Shown in pieces: positions 8,968 to 17,196 of a stretch of DNA of 64,000 nt. A model generated the notes under the pieces. That model ran no database searches and was not told where the DNA came from. It worked only from the letters and a program-made list of their open reading frames with translations. Numbering within the stretch: position 1 is the stretch's first letter; the number at the start of each line of letters is the position of its first letter. The position numbers and the translations under genes are program-made. The stretch is from Streptomyces lydicus (GTDB taxonomy: Bacteria > Actinomycetota > Actinomycetes > Streptomycetales > Streptomycetaceae): positions 1,984,001-2,048,000 of the forward strand of contig NZ_CP017157.1 in the NCBI RefSeq assembly GCF_001729485.1. Direction: 5' to 3'.

Positions 8968-9767
8968 GGCTGGCTCTCTCCCTCGGTCGCCCGGTCGTTC
9001 CCCCTGGTGGCCCCCACACTATCCCTCCGGTAGCGGGCCCATGCGTAGAGGAAGCCGAGCGCGAAGCCGACGACATGGGCGAGGTAGGCGACGCCCGGGC
9101 CGTGGGGGTCGTCCTGGGCGGCCTGCCACTGGAGGAAGAACCAGAACAGCAGGACGGCCCAGGCGGGGAAGCGCAGCGGGAGGAAGAAGAGGAAGGGGAA
9201 GACGCTGGTGACGCGGGCCCTGGGGAAGAGGTACAGGAAGGCGCCGAGGACGCCGGCGATCGAGCCGGACGCGCCCACCAGCGTCTGGTTCGAGGCGGCG
9301 TGCGCGGCCGCGTAGCCGAGCAGCGCCAGGTATCCGATGATGAGGTAGAAGGCGGCGAACGTCAGCCGGCCCATGCGCGCCTCGGTCATCCCGCCGAAGA
9401 CGTAGAGGAACAGCATGTTGCCGAGCAGATGCAGCCAGCTGCCGTGCACGAACAGTGCGGTGAGCGGAGTGATCAGCGCCCGCAGGGAACCGCTCCACAG
9501 CTCCAGCGGGACCACGCCCCACCGCTCGAAATAGGCGGTCTGGGCCTTCAGCAGCGCGTCGCCGGTGCCGTACATCCGGTTCAGGCCGGCGGCGGGGCCG
9601 AGGACGAAGACCGCACAGCACAGGCCGATCAGCACATTCGTCAGCCGCGAGAGCGCCGCGGTCAGGGACCGGGTGGGGTGCGGCGGGCGGCGGAGGAGGC
9701 CGGACGGGAACAGAGAACGGAAGCGGGGGGAACGGGGTGAACGGGGTGGGGGAGCCGGCGCCGTCAT
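8964..9767 (-). CDS. Rhomboid family intramembrane serine protease
   Basis: A 267-residue membrane protein with about six hydrophobic segments. The catalytic serine is Ser167 in LVGASGSIAGVLGAF and the catalytic His is His231 in YLAHVVGFALGFLYAW. The oxyanion/structural region WLHLLGNMLFLYVFGGMTE is the family hallmark. The start at 9767 (MTAPAPPPRSP) was preferred over a longer frame to 9854 because the extra residues are Arg-rich and family members begin near here; the ribosome site is weak, so the start is uncertain. Substrates cannot be told from sequence. Confidence 0.92.
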   Translation of the reverse strand: MTAPAPPPRSPRSPRFRSLFPSGLLRRPPHPTRSLTAALSRLTNVLIGLCCAVFVLGPAAGLNRMYGTGDALLKAQTAYFERWGVVPLELWSGSLRALITPLTALFVHGSWLHLLGNMLFLYVFGGMTEARMGRLTFAAFYLIIGYLALLGYAAAHAASNQTLVGASGSIAGVLGAFLYLFPRARVTSVFPFLFFLPLRFPAWAVLLFWFFLQWQAAQDDPHGPGVAYLAHVVGFALGFLYAWARYRRDSVGATRGNDRATEGESQP

Positions 9768-9958
9768 GAAGTGATCATGGCGTAATGCGGGCAATCGGGA
9801 CAGAGTGCCTCGCCGTGTCCCGGCTCCTGGGCGGGGCCCGCGCCGGCCCCCCATCAGGCCGTAGGGTTGCAGGCAGTACTTTGCGTACTTCCGCAGTCCG
9901 ACGGCGCACCGCGTGAACGGCGCAGCAGCACGAGATCGACACGAAAGAGGACGACAGG

Positions 9959-10198
9959 ATGTCTGTTCCCCTGCCGACGGCCGAAACCCGGTGGCGCTGC
10001 ACGCTGTGCGGAAACCTCACGCGGTTCGACGTGACCCGCCAGGCCAAGGTCGTGGAGTACGTCCACCTGGACCTGGCCGGTGAGCCGAAGGTGGAGGAGC
10101 GCGAGGTCCTCAGTGAGACCATCGAGTCCGTGCGCTGCCGCTGGTGCAACGCGGTCGACCAGATCGAACTGGTGGACCGCCCGGGCGCGAGCGCCTGA
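9959..10198 (+). CDS. Small zinc-ribbon protein
   Basis: A 79-residue protein with two Cys pairs (WRCTLCGN near residue 13 and VRCRWCNAV near residue 59), spaced like a zinc ribbon around a charged beta-rich middle. It is a conserved actinobacterial hypothetical with no assigned role. It lies 18 bases before the NYN-domain gene on the same strand, so the two are probably co-transcribed; a nucleic-acid-related function is a reasonable inference but no more. AAGAGGACGACAGG just before the ATG contains a plausible ribosome site. Confidence 0.82.
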   Translation: MSVPLPTAETRWRCTLCGNLTRFDVTRQAKVVEYVHLDLAGEPKVEEREVLSETIESVRCRWCNAVDQIELVDRPGASA

Positions 10199-10216
10199 GA
10201 TCGGAGCGATGCAGCC

Positions 10217-11590
10217 GTGGTGGACCGTCCAGCAGGGGAGTCGGGGGCCGAGCGTCACGACGTACCCGAGGGTGCGGCGGACGAGGTGCTCGACCGGCCG
10301 CTGCCCGAGGGCGTGCGGCGCCGGGTCGTGGCGCTCACCGCGGAGTCGTTCGGCGCGCTGACGATCGCCGAACTCCCCGCGCCACTGCGGCAGTACGCCC
10401 GTTTCACCCCGACCCGCCGGGCCAAGTTCGCCGGGAACGCGATGGCCGCGACGCTGGAGAGCGACGCGGTCTTCCGGCAGCGGATCGCCGGAAAGCTGCG
10501 CGAGAGCCAGCCGGAGCTGGCCGAGGCGCTGGAGCACGGCACCCCGCCCGCCGCCGCCGATCCGCTCGATGTCGCCGCGGCCGCCTATGTGCTGCGGCCC
10601 GAGGGCTGGGTCAAGCTCGTCGCGGCGGCCGGTGAGGAGGCCCAGCGGGCGAGCGCCGAACGGGCCGGCGAGGAGGCCGAACGGGAGCTGGCGCGGCTGC
10701 GCGAGGAGCTGGCGCAGGCGCGTGGCGAGGCCCGCGCGGACGCCGAGCGGATCCGCGCCGACCTGGACGCCGTCCGCCGGGAGAACGAGTCGCTGCGGCG
10801 CAAGCTGCGCAGCGCGCAGAGCGACGTCAAGCGGGGCGAGGCGGCGGTGCGCAAGGCCGAGGCGGCGGTCGCCGAGGCGCGCGACCGGGCCGCCACGGAG
10901 AAGACCGCGGCGGACAGCGAGATGCGCCGGCTGAAGGCCCGGATCACCGAGGTCGAGACGGCGCTGGAGACCAGCAGGCGGGCCACCCGCGAGGGCCGCA
11001 GCGTCGAGGACATGCGGCTGCGGCTGCTGCTGGACACCGTCCTGGACGCGGCGCAGGGGCTGCGCCGCGAGCTGGCGCTGCCGCCCGCCAACGTCCATCC
11101 GGCCGACACCGTCGAGGCGGTCGCGCCGGGCCGGATGACGCCCAAGGACATCGCGACGCGGGCCCTGTCGGACATGGATCCGGCGCTGCTCGACCAGCTG
11201 TTGGCGCTGCCGCAGGCGCATTTGGTGGTGGACGGCTACAACGTCACCAAGACCGGCTATCCGACCATGCCGCTCGACAAGCAGCGGCTGCGGCTGCTGG
11301 GCGGGCTGGCGGTGCTGGCCGCGCAGACCGGCGCGGAGATGACCTGCGTCTTCGACGGCGCCGAGCTGGCGGCGCCGGTGCTGCTCGCGCCACCCCGGGG
11401 CGTACGGGTCCTTTTCAGCAAACCGGGCGTAACGGCCGATGAGTTGATTCGTCAGCTGGTACGGGCCGAACCGCCCGGCCGACCGGTCGTGGTGGTCTCC
11501 ACGGACCGGGAAGTGGCCGACGGCGTGGCGAAGGCCGGGGCCCGGCCGGTCTCATCGGCATTGCTCCTCAAGCGACTTGCCCGGACCTGA
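10217..11590 (+). CDS. NYN-domain (PIN-like) RNA-binding/nuclease protein
   Basis: A 457-residue protein. Residues about 1-130 are a conserved helical N-terminal region (FTPTRRAKFAGNAMAATLE), residues 135-250 a long Arg/Glu/Ala-rich coiled coil (ELARLREELAQARGEARAD onwards), and residues about 335-457 a YacP-type NYN domain. The acidic residues expected at the NYN metal site are present: LVVDGYNVTKTG, TCVFDGAEL and VVVSTDREVADGV. Homologues are ubiquitous in Streptomyces and have been proposed to act in RNA processing, but no substrate is known. Start is GTG at 10217, 18 bases after the zinc-ribbon gene. Confidence 0.88.
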   Translation: MVDRPAGESGAERHDVPEGAADEVLDRPLPEGVRRRVVALTAESFGALTIAELPAPLRQYARFTPTRRAKFAGNAMAATLESDAVFRQRIAGKLRESQPELAEALEHGTPPAAADPLDVAAAAYVLRPEGWVKLVAAAGEEAQRASAERAGEEAERELARLREELAQARGEARADAERIRADLDAVRRENESLRRKLRSAQSDVKRGEAAVRKAEAAVAEARDRAATEKTAADSEMRRLKARITEVETALETSRRATREGRSVEDMRLRLLLDTVLDAAQGLRRELALPPANVHPADTVEAVAPGRMTPKDIATRALSDMDPALLDQLLALPQAHLVVDGYNVTKTGYPTMPLDKQRLRLLGGLAVLAAQTGAEMTCVFDGAELAAPVLLAPPRGVRVLFSKPGVTADELIRQLVRAEPPGRPVVVVSTDREVADGVAKAGARPVSSALLLKRLART

Positions 11591-11802
11591 CGCAGGGCCT
11601 CCCGAAGAGGTCGGCCGGGGGGAATTGCGGCCCTCATTCGTCTCTGAGCGTCAATTGGCGCTTACTGCCTGTGTGATGTTGGTAAAGGATGGGGTTTGTG
11701 GCGCAGATTTTTCCCGTGAGGATTTGAAGCGATCACAGCTCGGTTACTAAGGTCAGGGCGAACCTTCATACAGGTGATCATCCAACCGGGATGAACAGTG
11801 AA
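11591..11802 (+). other. Intergenic leader region before the first NlpC/P60 gene
   Basis: About 210 bases without coding signal, noticeably less GC-rich than the surroundings (for example 11655-11765). This is where the promoter and 5' leader of the downstream cell-wall hydrolase must lie. Partial self-complementarity is present (AGGTGATCATCC), but I cannot identify a promoter or a complete structured RNA here with confidence. Confidence 0.5.
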
Positions 11803-11866
11803 GGTACCGCCGAGTCCGCAGCGTTGACGCGGAGCCGGGGTTCGCCCCCACTTCCCGGTAGGCGGC
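11803..11866 (+). ncRNA. Shortened ydaO/yuaA (c-di-AMP)-like riboswitch element
   Basis: Contains blocks seen in Streptomyces c-di-AMP riboswitches: CCGCC (11807-11811) pairing with GGCGG (11861-11865), GAGTCCGC paired with GCGGAGCCGGGG, and the 3' tail CCCGGTAGGCGG. The large central part usual for the class, including the GGGGTGAAT block, is absent, so the element is only about 64 nt. It directly precedes the ribosome site AAGGAG of an NlpC/P60 hydrolase, the gene type this riboswitch controls in actinobacteria. It could be a degenerate relic or a variant; binding of c-di-AMP is not established by sequence. Confidence 0.5.
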
Positions 11867-11890
11867 TGGAGGAAGAAGGAGCTCGCCCCC

Positions 11891-12916
11891 GTGGCGTCCC
11901 ACCGTCGACCCAAGCAGCCGAGCCGTACTCGCGTGACCGTGCTCACCGCCACCGCCGCGGCGGCCGTCGCCCTCTCGTCCCAGGCCGCCCAGGCCGACCC
12001 CCACCAGTCGAAGAAGGACGTCAAGTCCGAGGTCGACAAGCTCTACAACGAGGCCGAGCAGGCCACGGAGAAGTACGACGGGGTCAAGGAGCAGCAGGAC
12101 AAGCTCCAGAAGGAGGTCGACGCCCTCCAGGACAAGGTGGCCCGCGGCCAGGGTGACCTCAACCAGCTCCGCAAGGGCCTCGGCGCGGTGGCCTCCGGCC
12201 AGTACCGCAGCGGCTCCATCGACCCCTCGGTGCAGCTCTTCCTCTCCGGCGACCCGGACACCTACCTCGAAAAGGCCGCCACGCTCGACCAGTTGAGCGG
12301 CAAGCAGGCCGAACAGCTCAAGACCATCGCGGACAAGCAGCGCCGGCTCGCCCAGGAGCGCGCCGAGGCCGCGGCCAAGATCAAGGACCTCTCCGACACC
12401 CGTAAGGCGCTGGGTGACAAGAAGGACGAGATCAAGGGCAAGCTCGCCAAGGCGCAGCAGCTGCTCAACCAGATGACGGCCAAGGAGCGGGCGGCCATGC
12501 AGGCCGAGGAGAACCGCGCCAACCGCAGCAACGAGCGCGTCAACCTCGGTGACGACGTGCCCGCTTCGCAGCGCGGCGCGGCCGCCCTGTCCGCCGCCCA
12601 GTCCAAGATCGGTTCGCCGTACGTCTGGGGCGCCACCGGCCCGTCGTCCTTCGACTGCTCCGGTCTGACCTCCTGGGCCTACGCGCAGGCCGGCCAGTCC
12701 CTGCCGCGCACCTCCCAGCAGCAGGCCAACGCCGGTACCCGGATCAGCTCGGAGAGCGCCCTCAAGCCCGGCGACCTGGTGCTCTTCTACGGCGACCTGC
12801 ACCACATCGGCCTGTACGCCGGCAACGGCACGGTGCTGCACGCCCCGAAGCCCGGTGCCGCCGTGCGCTACGAGTCGATCAACAACATGCCGTTCCAGTT
12901 CGGTGTGCGGGTCTGA
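11891..12916 (+). CDS. Secreted NlpC/P60 peptidoglycan hydrolase (paralogue 1)
   Basis: A 341-residue exported protein. It starts with a signal peptide (MASHRRPKQPSRTRV, hydrophobic stretch, cleavage near AQADP), continues with an extended coiled coil (about residues 40-215, rich in Lys, Glu, Gln and Ala), and ends with an NlpC/P60 domain. The catalytic Cys is in SSFDCSGLTSWAY and the catalytic His in GDLHHIGLYAGNG, in the family order. Such DL-endopeptidases trim peptidoglycan stems during growth and sporulation. Start GTG at 11891 follows AAGGAG. A paralogue follows at 13235. Confidence 0.93.
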   Translation: MASHRRPKQPSRTRVTVLTATAAAAVALSSQAAQADPHQSKKDVKSEVDKLYNEAEQATEKYDGVKEQQDKLQKEVDALQDKVARGQGDLNQLRKGLGAVASGQYRSGSIDPSVQLFLSGDPDTYLEKAATLDQLSGKQAEQLKTIADKQRRLAQERAEAAAKIKDLSDTRKALGDKKDEIKGKLAKAQQLLNQMTAKERAAMQAEENRANRSNERVNLGDDVPASQRGAAALSAAQSKIGSPYVWGATGPSSFDCSGLTSWAYAQAGQSLPRTSQQQANAGTRISSESALKPGDLVLFYGDLHHIGLYAGNGTVLHAPKPGAAVRYESINNMPFQFGVRV

Positions 12917-13032
12917 CGCAGGGCGCCGCGGTCGGGTAACCGGCCAACGGGCCGACGCACGGGTCTGAAAAGCCTCACAACACTCTCAACCTGCCGCCCG
13001 AACGGGCGATTTGCGGCTCCCCCCGCTGACCT

Positions 13033-13078
13033 GCCGCCCCGCCGGTGACCTGCACAGTCACCGGCGGGGCGGCTTTTT
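13033..13078 (+). terminator. Strong intrinsic terminator after NlpC/P60 paralogue 1
   Basis: A perfect 17-bp stem (13033-13049 with 13057-13073), 7-base loop CTGCACA, then TTTTT at 13074-13078. This is the most canonical Rho-independent terminator in the window. It means the second NlpC/P60 gene has its own promoter in the next 150 bases. Confidence 0.92.
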
Positions 13079-13168
13079 GCGTACGAAATGCGGTCTTTGG
13101 CCGGTGTGGACCGGCGCCGTTACTGTCTGCCCTCGCAGCATCCGGTCACCGCACGCCCTCCGGCGGCA

Positions 13169-13215
13169 GGGGCTTCCCCCCAGCTCCCGGCTGCGCTCGC
13201 ACAGGGGACCCCCAT
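13169..13215. repeat. Short GC-rich Streptomyces repeat, intergenic copy
   Basis: The segment CCCCCCAGCTCCCGGCTGCG followed by CTCGCACAGGGGACCCCCAT matches a short repeat family that I recall as scattered through Streptomyces intergenic regions. It can fold (CCCCC with GGGG). It lies just upstream of the AGAAGGAG ribosome site of the second NlpC/P60 gene. Relatives in this window are at 20974-21016 and 21399-21455. Confidence 0.65.
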
Positions 13216-13234
13216 CAGAAGGAGTGTGGCTCTC

Positions 13235-14281
13235 GTGGCGTCCCACCGCCGTACGTCGCAGCACGGTCAGGCCACCCTCGCCGGGGTCACCGTACTGTCG
13301 GCGGCCCTGGCCACCGCGGCCGCCGCACTGGCGGCCCCGCCGGCCTCGGCCACCCCCGCGGACCAGCCGGCCGCGAAGAGGGAAGCGGCGACCGCCCGGG
13401 TCGACAGGCTCTACGCGCAGGCGGAGCGGGCCACCGAGAAGTTCAACGGCGCCGACGCCCGGGCCAAGCGGCTGCGGGGCGAGGTGGCCGCCCTCCAGGA
13501 CCGCACCGCCCGCGCCCAGGAGCGGGTCAACCGGATGCGCGGCCGGCTCGGCGCGCTGGCCGCCGCCGAGTACCGGGCCGGCGGCATCGACCCCACCGTC
13601 CAGCTGATGCTCTCCGAGCGGCCGGACAGCTATCTGGAGAAGGCCGCCACCCTCGACCGGCTCGGCACCGACCGGGCCGCCCGGCTGCGCGAACTGCGCT
13701 CGGCGCAGCGCTCCCTGGAGCAGCAGCGCCGGGAGACCGCCGGCAAGCTCGCCGAGCTGGAGTCCAGCCGCCGGCAGGTCGCCCGGCACAAGAAGGAGGT
13801 CCAGCGCCGCCTCGCCGCCGCGCAGCGGCTGCTGAACGCGCTGCCACGGGGCGCCAGGGCGGCCTACGAGCGGGCCGCCAGGAGCGACGGGCACGCCGAG
13901 GCGGTTCCCGACCTGGGCGGCACGGTGCCGGCCTCGGGGCGCGCGGCCGCCGCCGTCGCCGCGGTGCGCGCCGCCGTCGGCTCCCCGTACGCCTGGGGGA
14001 GCGCCGGTCCCGGCACCTTCGACTGCTCCGGACTCACCCAATGGGCCTACCGGCGGGCCGGTGTCTCGCTGCCGCGCACCTCGCAGGCCCAGCGCGGTGC
14101 CGGCCGGCCGGTGCCGCTCGGCCAGGTGCGCCCCGGGGACCTGGTCATCTACCGCTCGGACGCCAGCCACGTCGGCATGTACGTCGGAAACGGCCAGGTC
14201 GTGCACGCCCCCTACCCGGGAGCGCGGGTGCGCTACGACCCCATCGGCATGCTGCCGGTCTCGGCGGTCACCAGGCCCTGA
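13235..14281 (+). CDS. Secreted NlpC/P60 peptidoglycan hydrolase (paralogue 2)
   Basis: A 348-residue protein with the same plan as its neighbour at 11891: N-terminus MASHRRTSQHG, signal peptide ending near ASATP, Arg/Ala-rich coiled coil, and an NlpC/P60 domain with catalytic Cys in GTFDCSGLTQWAY and His in SDASHVGMYVGNGQVVHAP. The start GTG at 13235 follows AGAAGGAG (13217-13224). The two genes look like a tandem duplication; this copy has swapped many Lys for Arg, and it lacks the ydaO-like leader, so the two are probably expressed under different conditions. Confidence 0.93.
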   Translation: MASHRRTSQHGQATLAGVTVLSAALATAAAALAAPPASATPADQPAAKREAATARVDRLYAQAERATEKFNGADARAKRLRGEVAALQDRTARAQERVNRMRGRLGALAAAEYRAGGIDPTVQLMLSERPDSYLEKAATLDRLGTDRAARLRELRSAQRSLEQQRRETAGKLAELESSRRQVARHKKEVQRRLAAAQRLLNALPRGARAAYERAARSDGHAEAVPDLGGTVPASGRAAAAVAAVRAAVGSPYAWGSAGPGTFDCSGLTQWAYRRAGVSLPRTSQAQRGAGRPVPLGQVRPGDLVIYRSDASHVGMYVGNGQVVHAPYPGARVRYDPIGMLPVSAVTRP

Positions 14282-14333
14282 GGCGGCCACCCAGCGTTTT
14301 TGCCCCGGCCGGGCCGGAATTACGATCGGCCGC

Positions 14334-15722
14334 ATGTCGGAGCAGCGGGCGGGACGGCCGTCGCGGGCCCGGGCGGCGGGCTGCGCCGTCCTGTGCGGTG
14401 TCGTGCTGCTCGCGCCCCTGACCGGCTGCGGCCCCAGGACCTCGTCCGCGGCCCGCTTCCCGGACGTGCAGCGGATGCTCGACGCCCGGGCGCGGGCCGT
14501 CCAGCACCGCGACGAGGCGGGCTTCCTCGCCGCCGTCGACCCCCGGGCCGCCGCCTTCCGCGCCCGCCAGCGCGCGACCTTCGGCAATCTGGCGGGCGTC
14601 CCGCTGACCGACTGGCACTACGACCTGGAGTCCATCGGCGCCTTTCCGCTCCCGGACGGCACCGCCGGCGAACGGCTGGCCGCCAAGATCCGGCTGCGCT
14701 ACCGCCTCAAGGGCTACGACAGCGCCCCGGTCAACGCCGTCCAGTACCTCACCCTCACCGAGCGCGACGGGCGCTGGCTGATCTCCTCGGACACCGACGG
14801 CGCCGCGAGCGGCCGGGTCGGCACCCGCCAGCTGTGGGACCAGGGGCCGGTCCGGCTGGTCCGCGGCCGCCACAGCCTGGTGCTCGGCGGCGCCGGGCAC
14901 CAGGCCCGGCTGAAGGACCTGGCGCGCCGGGCGGACCAGGCAGTGCCCGCGGTCTCCGCCGCCTGGAAGGGCGAGTGGGCCGGGAAAGTGGTGGTGGAGG
15001 CGCCGGACTCGGTCGAGCGGATGGCGCAGCTGATGGGCAGCGACGACCCCTCCGGGTACGTGGGCATCGCGGCGGTCACCACGGGTGAGGCCGGGGTGCG
15101 CGCGGCCGCGCCCGCGGACCGCGTGATCATCAACCCCGACGCGTACGAGGAGCTCAACGACCTCGGCCGCAGGGTGGTCCTCACCCACGAGACCACCCAC
15201 GTCGCCACCCGTACCGTCACCACCGCGGACACCCCGTTGTGGCTCTCCGAGGGCTTCGCCGACTGGGTCGCCTACCGGGGCACCCGCCGCAGGGCCACCG
15301 TCGCCGCCCCCGAACTGACCCGCGCGGTCCACAACGGCGACCTGCCCGACCGGCTGCCCACCGACGCCGACTTCGGCTTCCGCGCCGGCGCCGACCGGCT
15401 GGCGAAGGCGTACGAGGGCAGCTGGCTGGCCTGCCGCATGATCGCCGCGAAGTGGGGCGAGGCCAAGCTGCTCGCGTTCTACCGGGCGGCGGGGCAGGGC
15501 GTGACGAAGGCGTCGGTGGGCGGCGCGGCGGGGCCGATGGAGGCCGCCACCACGGCGCCGACGCCCGCAGGCCCGGCCCCGCCGGCCACCGGCGCACGGC
15601 ACCGCAAGCCGGCCCGCGCGGACCGCACGGACCGTGCGCTGCGGTCCCAACTGGGCGTCGGGCTGGCGGAGTTCACCCGGCAGTGGCGGGCCTACGTCCG
15701 CAAGGTGCTGCGCTCCGGCTGA
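14334..15722 (+). CDS. Lipoprotein with HExxH metallopeptidase-like domain
   Basis: A 462-residue protein. The N-terminal signal ends in a lipobox (LAPLTGCG), so the mature protein is probably membrane-anchored outside the cell. A SnoaL-like/NTF2-type half (about residues 40-170, FPDVQRMLDARARAVQHRDE) precedes a peptidase-MA-like half with VVLTHETTHVATR (HExxH zinc motif) and WLSEGFADWVAYR (third ligand Glu and turn). A Pro/Ala/Thr-rich loop interrupts the C-terminal region. The family is common in Streptomyces and its substrate is unknown. It follows the NlpC/P60 gene by 52 bases and may be co-transcribed. Confidence 0.82.
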   Translation: MSEQRAGRPSRARAAGCAVLCGVVLLAPLTGCGPRTSSAARFPDVQRMLDARARAVQHRDEAGFLAAVDPRAAAFRARQRATFGNLAGVPLTDWHYDLESIGAFPLPDGTAGERLAAKIRLRYRLKGYDSAPVNAVQYLTLTERDGRWLISSDTDGAASGRVGTRQLWDQGPVRLVRGRHSLVLGGAGHQARLKDLARRADQAVPAVSAAWKGEWAGKVVVEAPDSVERMAQLMGSDDPSGYVGIAAVTTGEAGVRAAAPADRVIINPDAYEELNDLGRRVVLTHETTHVATRTVTTADTPLWLSEGFADWVAYRGTRRRATVAAPELTRAVHNGDLPDRLPTDADFGFRAGADRLAKAYEGSWLACRMIAAKWGEAKLLAFYRAAGQGVTKASVGGAAGPMEAATTAPTPAGPAPPATGARHRKPARADRTDRALRSQLGVGLAEFTRQWRAYVRKVLRSG

Positions 15723-15766
15723 GGGCGTGCGCGGCAGGCCGCCGGTGCGGTGGGCGGCGTCGGCCG

Positions 15767-17062
15767 TCACACGGGGTGGCGCGCGGTGTCGGTGACCGGG
15801 GCCTCGCGGGCCGGTACCAGGGCGGCCCGGGGCCCGGCCGCCCCGCGCGTCGAGACCCACAGCCGGCGGCAGGCGAGCAGCGACGCGGCGACGAGCAGGC
15901 CGTTGCGCACCGCGAGCAGGGCGATCCCCGCCGGCGCGCTCGCCACGACGTCGGCGAACCGGACCGGGAACTCCAGCAGCGTCACGCCGGTGGCGAGCAG
16001 CACCAGCACCGCCGGCAGCCCCTGCCGCGTGGCGCGTACGGTCAGGCACACCGCGGCCAGGCCCACCAGCCACAGCAGGTACTGCGGGCTGATCACCCGG
16101 CTCGTGGTGGTGAAGAGCAGGGTGGCGGTGAAGGCCGCCTCGCACAGCGTCGTCCCGGTCAGCTTCCCGGCCCGCGTCCGCCACAGGACCAGCCAGCCCA
16201 GCGCGGCCCCGCTCAGCACCATCGCCAGAGTGCTCACCAACGGGACGCCCGGGCCGAGGAACTCCACCGAGCCGTAGTTCAGCAGCACCTCCCCGCGCCA
16301 CCCGAAGTGCCGGGCGACATGGAAGACCAGGCCGCCGAGCGACTCGATCTCCGTGCCGCGGTCGCGCTGGAACGTCAGGAAGGCCAGCGCGCCCGGCGCC
16401 GCGGCCGCGCACGCGACGGTCAGCCCGGCCGCGACACCGCCCGCGGTGCGCCACAGGGCGCGCGCCCGGCGGCCGCGCAGCGCCGCCCCGGTCAGCAGCA
16501 GCGCCGGCCAGACCTTCAGCAGCGCGCCGAACGCGATCAGCGCGCCCGCCACCCGGGGCCGCCGCACGGCCGCGAAGAGCGCCGCGACGGCCACCGCGGT
16601 GACCATCACGTCGTAGCGGGCGTACGCGGTGGGGCCCAGCAGGGTGACCCCGGCGATCCACGCCCAGGCGCCGGCGGGCCGGTTGCCGGGCCGCCGGCCG
16701 GCCCGCAGGAAGAGCGCGAGGGTGGCCGCGTCCGCGGCCAGTGCCAGGGCGAAGAACGCCGGGGCGTAGTCCAGGAACGGCAGCAGCCCGGGGGAGAGCA
16801 CGGCCAGCGCCGCGGCCGGCGGGTACTGCCAGGTCACGTCGTTCAGCGGGTAGCTGCCGCTCTTGAGGACCTCGAACCAGCCCTGGTAGATGACCGACAC
16901 ATCCGTGGTGACATCGGGCCCCGGCAGCACCAGCACCCTCAGTACGCACAACATCACCACGGTCCGGGTCACGGCCCAGGCCGCGACCGGTCCCCACACC
17001 CCGCGCCCGCCGCCGGCCATCGCCACCTCGCCGCTGCCCTTGATCACTGCTCCCCGCATCAT
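15767..17062 (-). CDS. GT87-type polyprenol-phosphate-mannose alpha-mannosyltransferase
   Basis: A 431-residue integral membrane protein with about ten hydrophobic segments and the acidic loop after the first helix (PDVTTDVSVIYQGWFEVLKSG) plus NDVTWQYPPAAALAVL, both hallmarks of DUF2029/GT87. Family members transfer mannose from polyprenyl-phosphate mannose to glycolipids or glycans on the outer face of the membrane; the M. tuberculosis relative Rv2181 lies in the corresponding neighbourhood. It is divergent from the PimB-like gene. The start at 17062 is one of two adjacent ATG codons; a later ATG (MAGGGRG) is possible. Confidence 0.87.
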   Translation of the reverse strand: MMRGAVIKGSGEVAMAGGGRGVWGPVAAWAVTRTVVMLCVLRVLVLPGPDVTTDVSVIYQGWFEVLKSGSYPLNDVTWQYPPAAALAVLSPGLLPFLDYAPAFFALALAADAATLALFLRAGRRPGNRPAGAWAWIAGVTLLGPTAYARYDVMVTAVAVAALFAAVRRPRVAGALIAFGALLKVWPALLLTGAALRGRRARALWRTAGGVAAGLTVACAAAAPGALAFLTFQRDRGTEIESLGGLVFHVARHFGWRGEVLLNYGSVEFLGPGVPLVSTLAMVLSGAALGWLVLWRTRAGKLTGTTLCEAAFTATLLFTTTSRVISPQYLLWLVGLAAVCLTVRATRQGLPAVLVLLATGVTLLEFPVRFADVVASAPAGIALLAVRNGLLVAASLLACRRLWVSTRGAAGPRAALVPAREAPVTDTARHPV

Positions 17063-17196
17063 GCCGGTACCGGCCGGTGACGACCGTAGTGCAGGCGCGG
17101 CGTGGCGGGGCGGCCGGACCCCGGCCCGCGACTGCCCGGTACTGTCGGCCCCGACCGCCGAGACCGACCGCTCGGACCGACCGTCGAGAGACCATC

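Noticed and set aside
8448..9033. Short frames within and beside palindromic copy A
   Set aside because: They read the palindrome arms and have no conserved features or ribosome sites; the real gene beside is the AsnC-domain gene on the minus strand.
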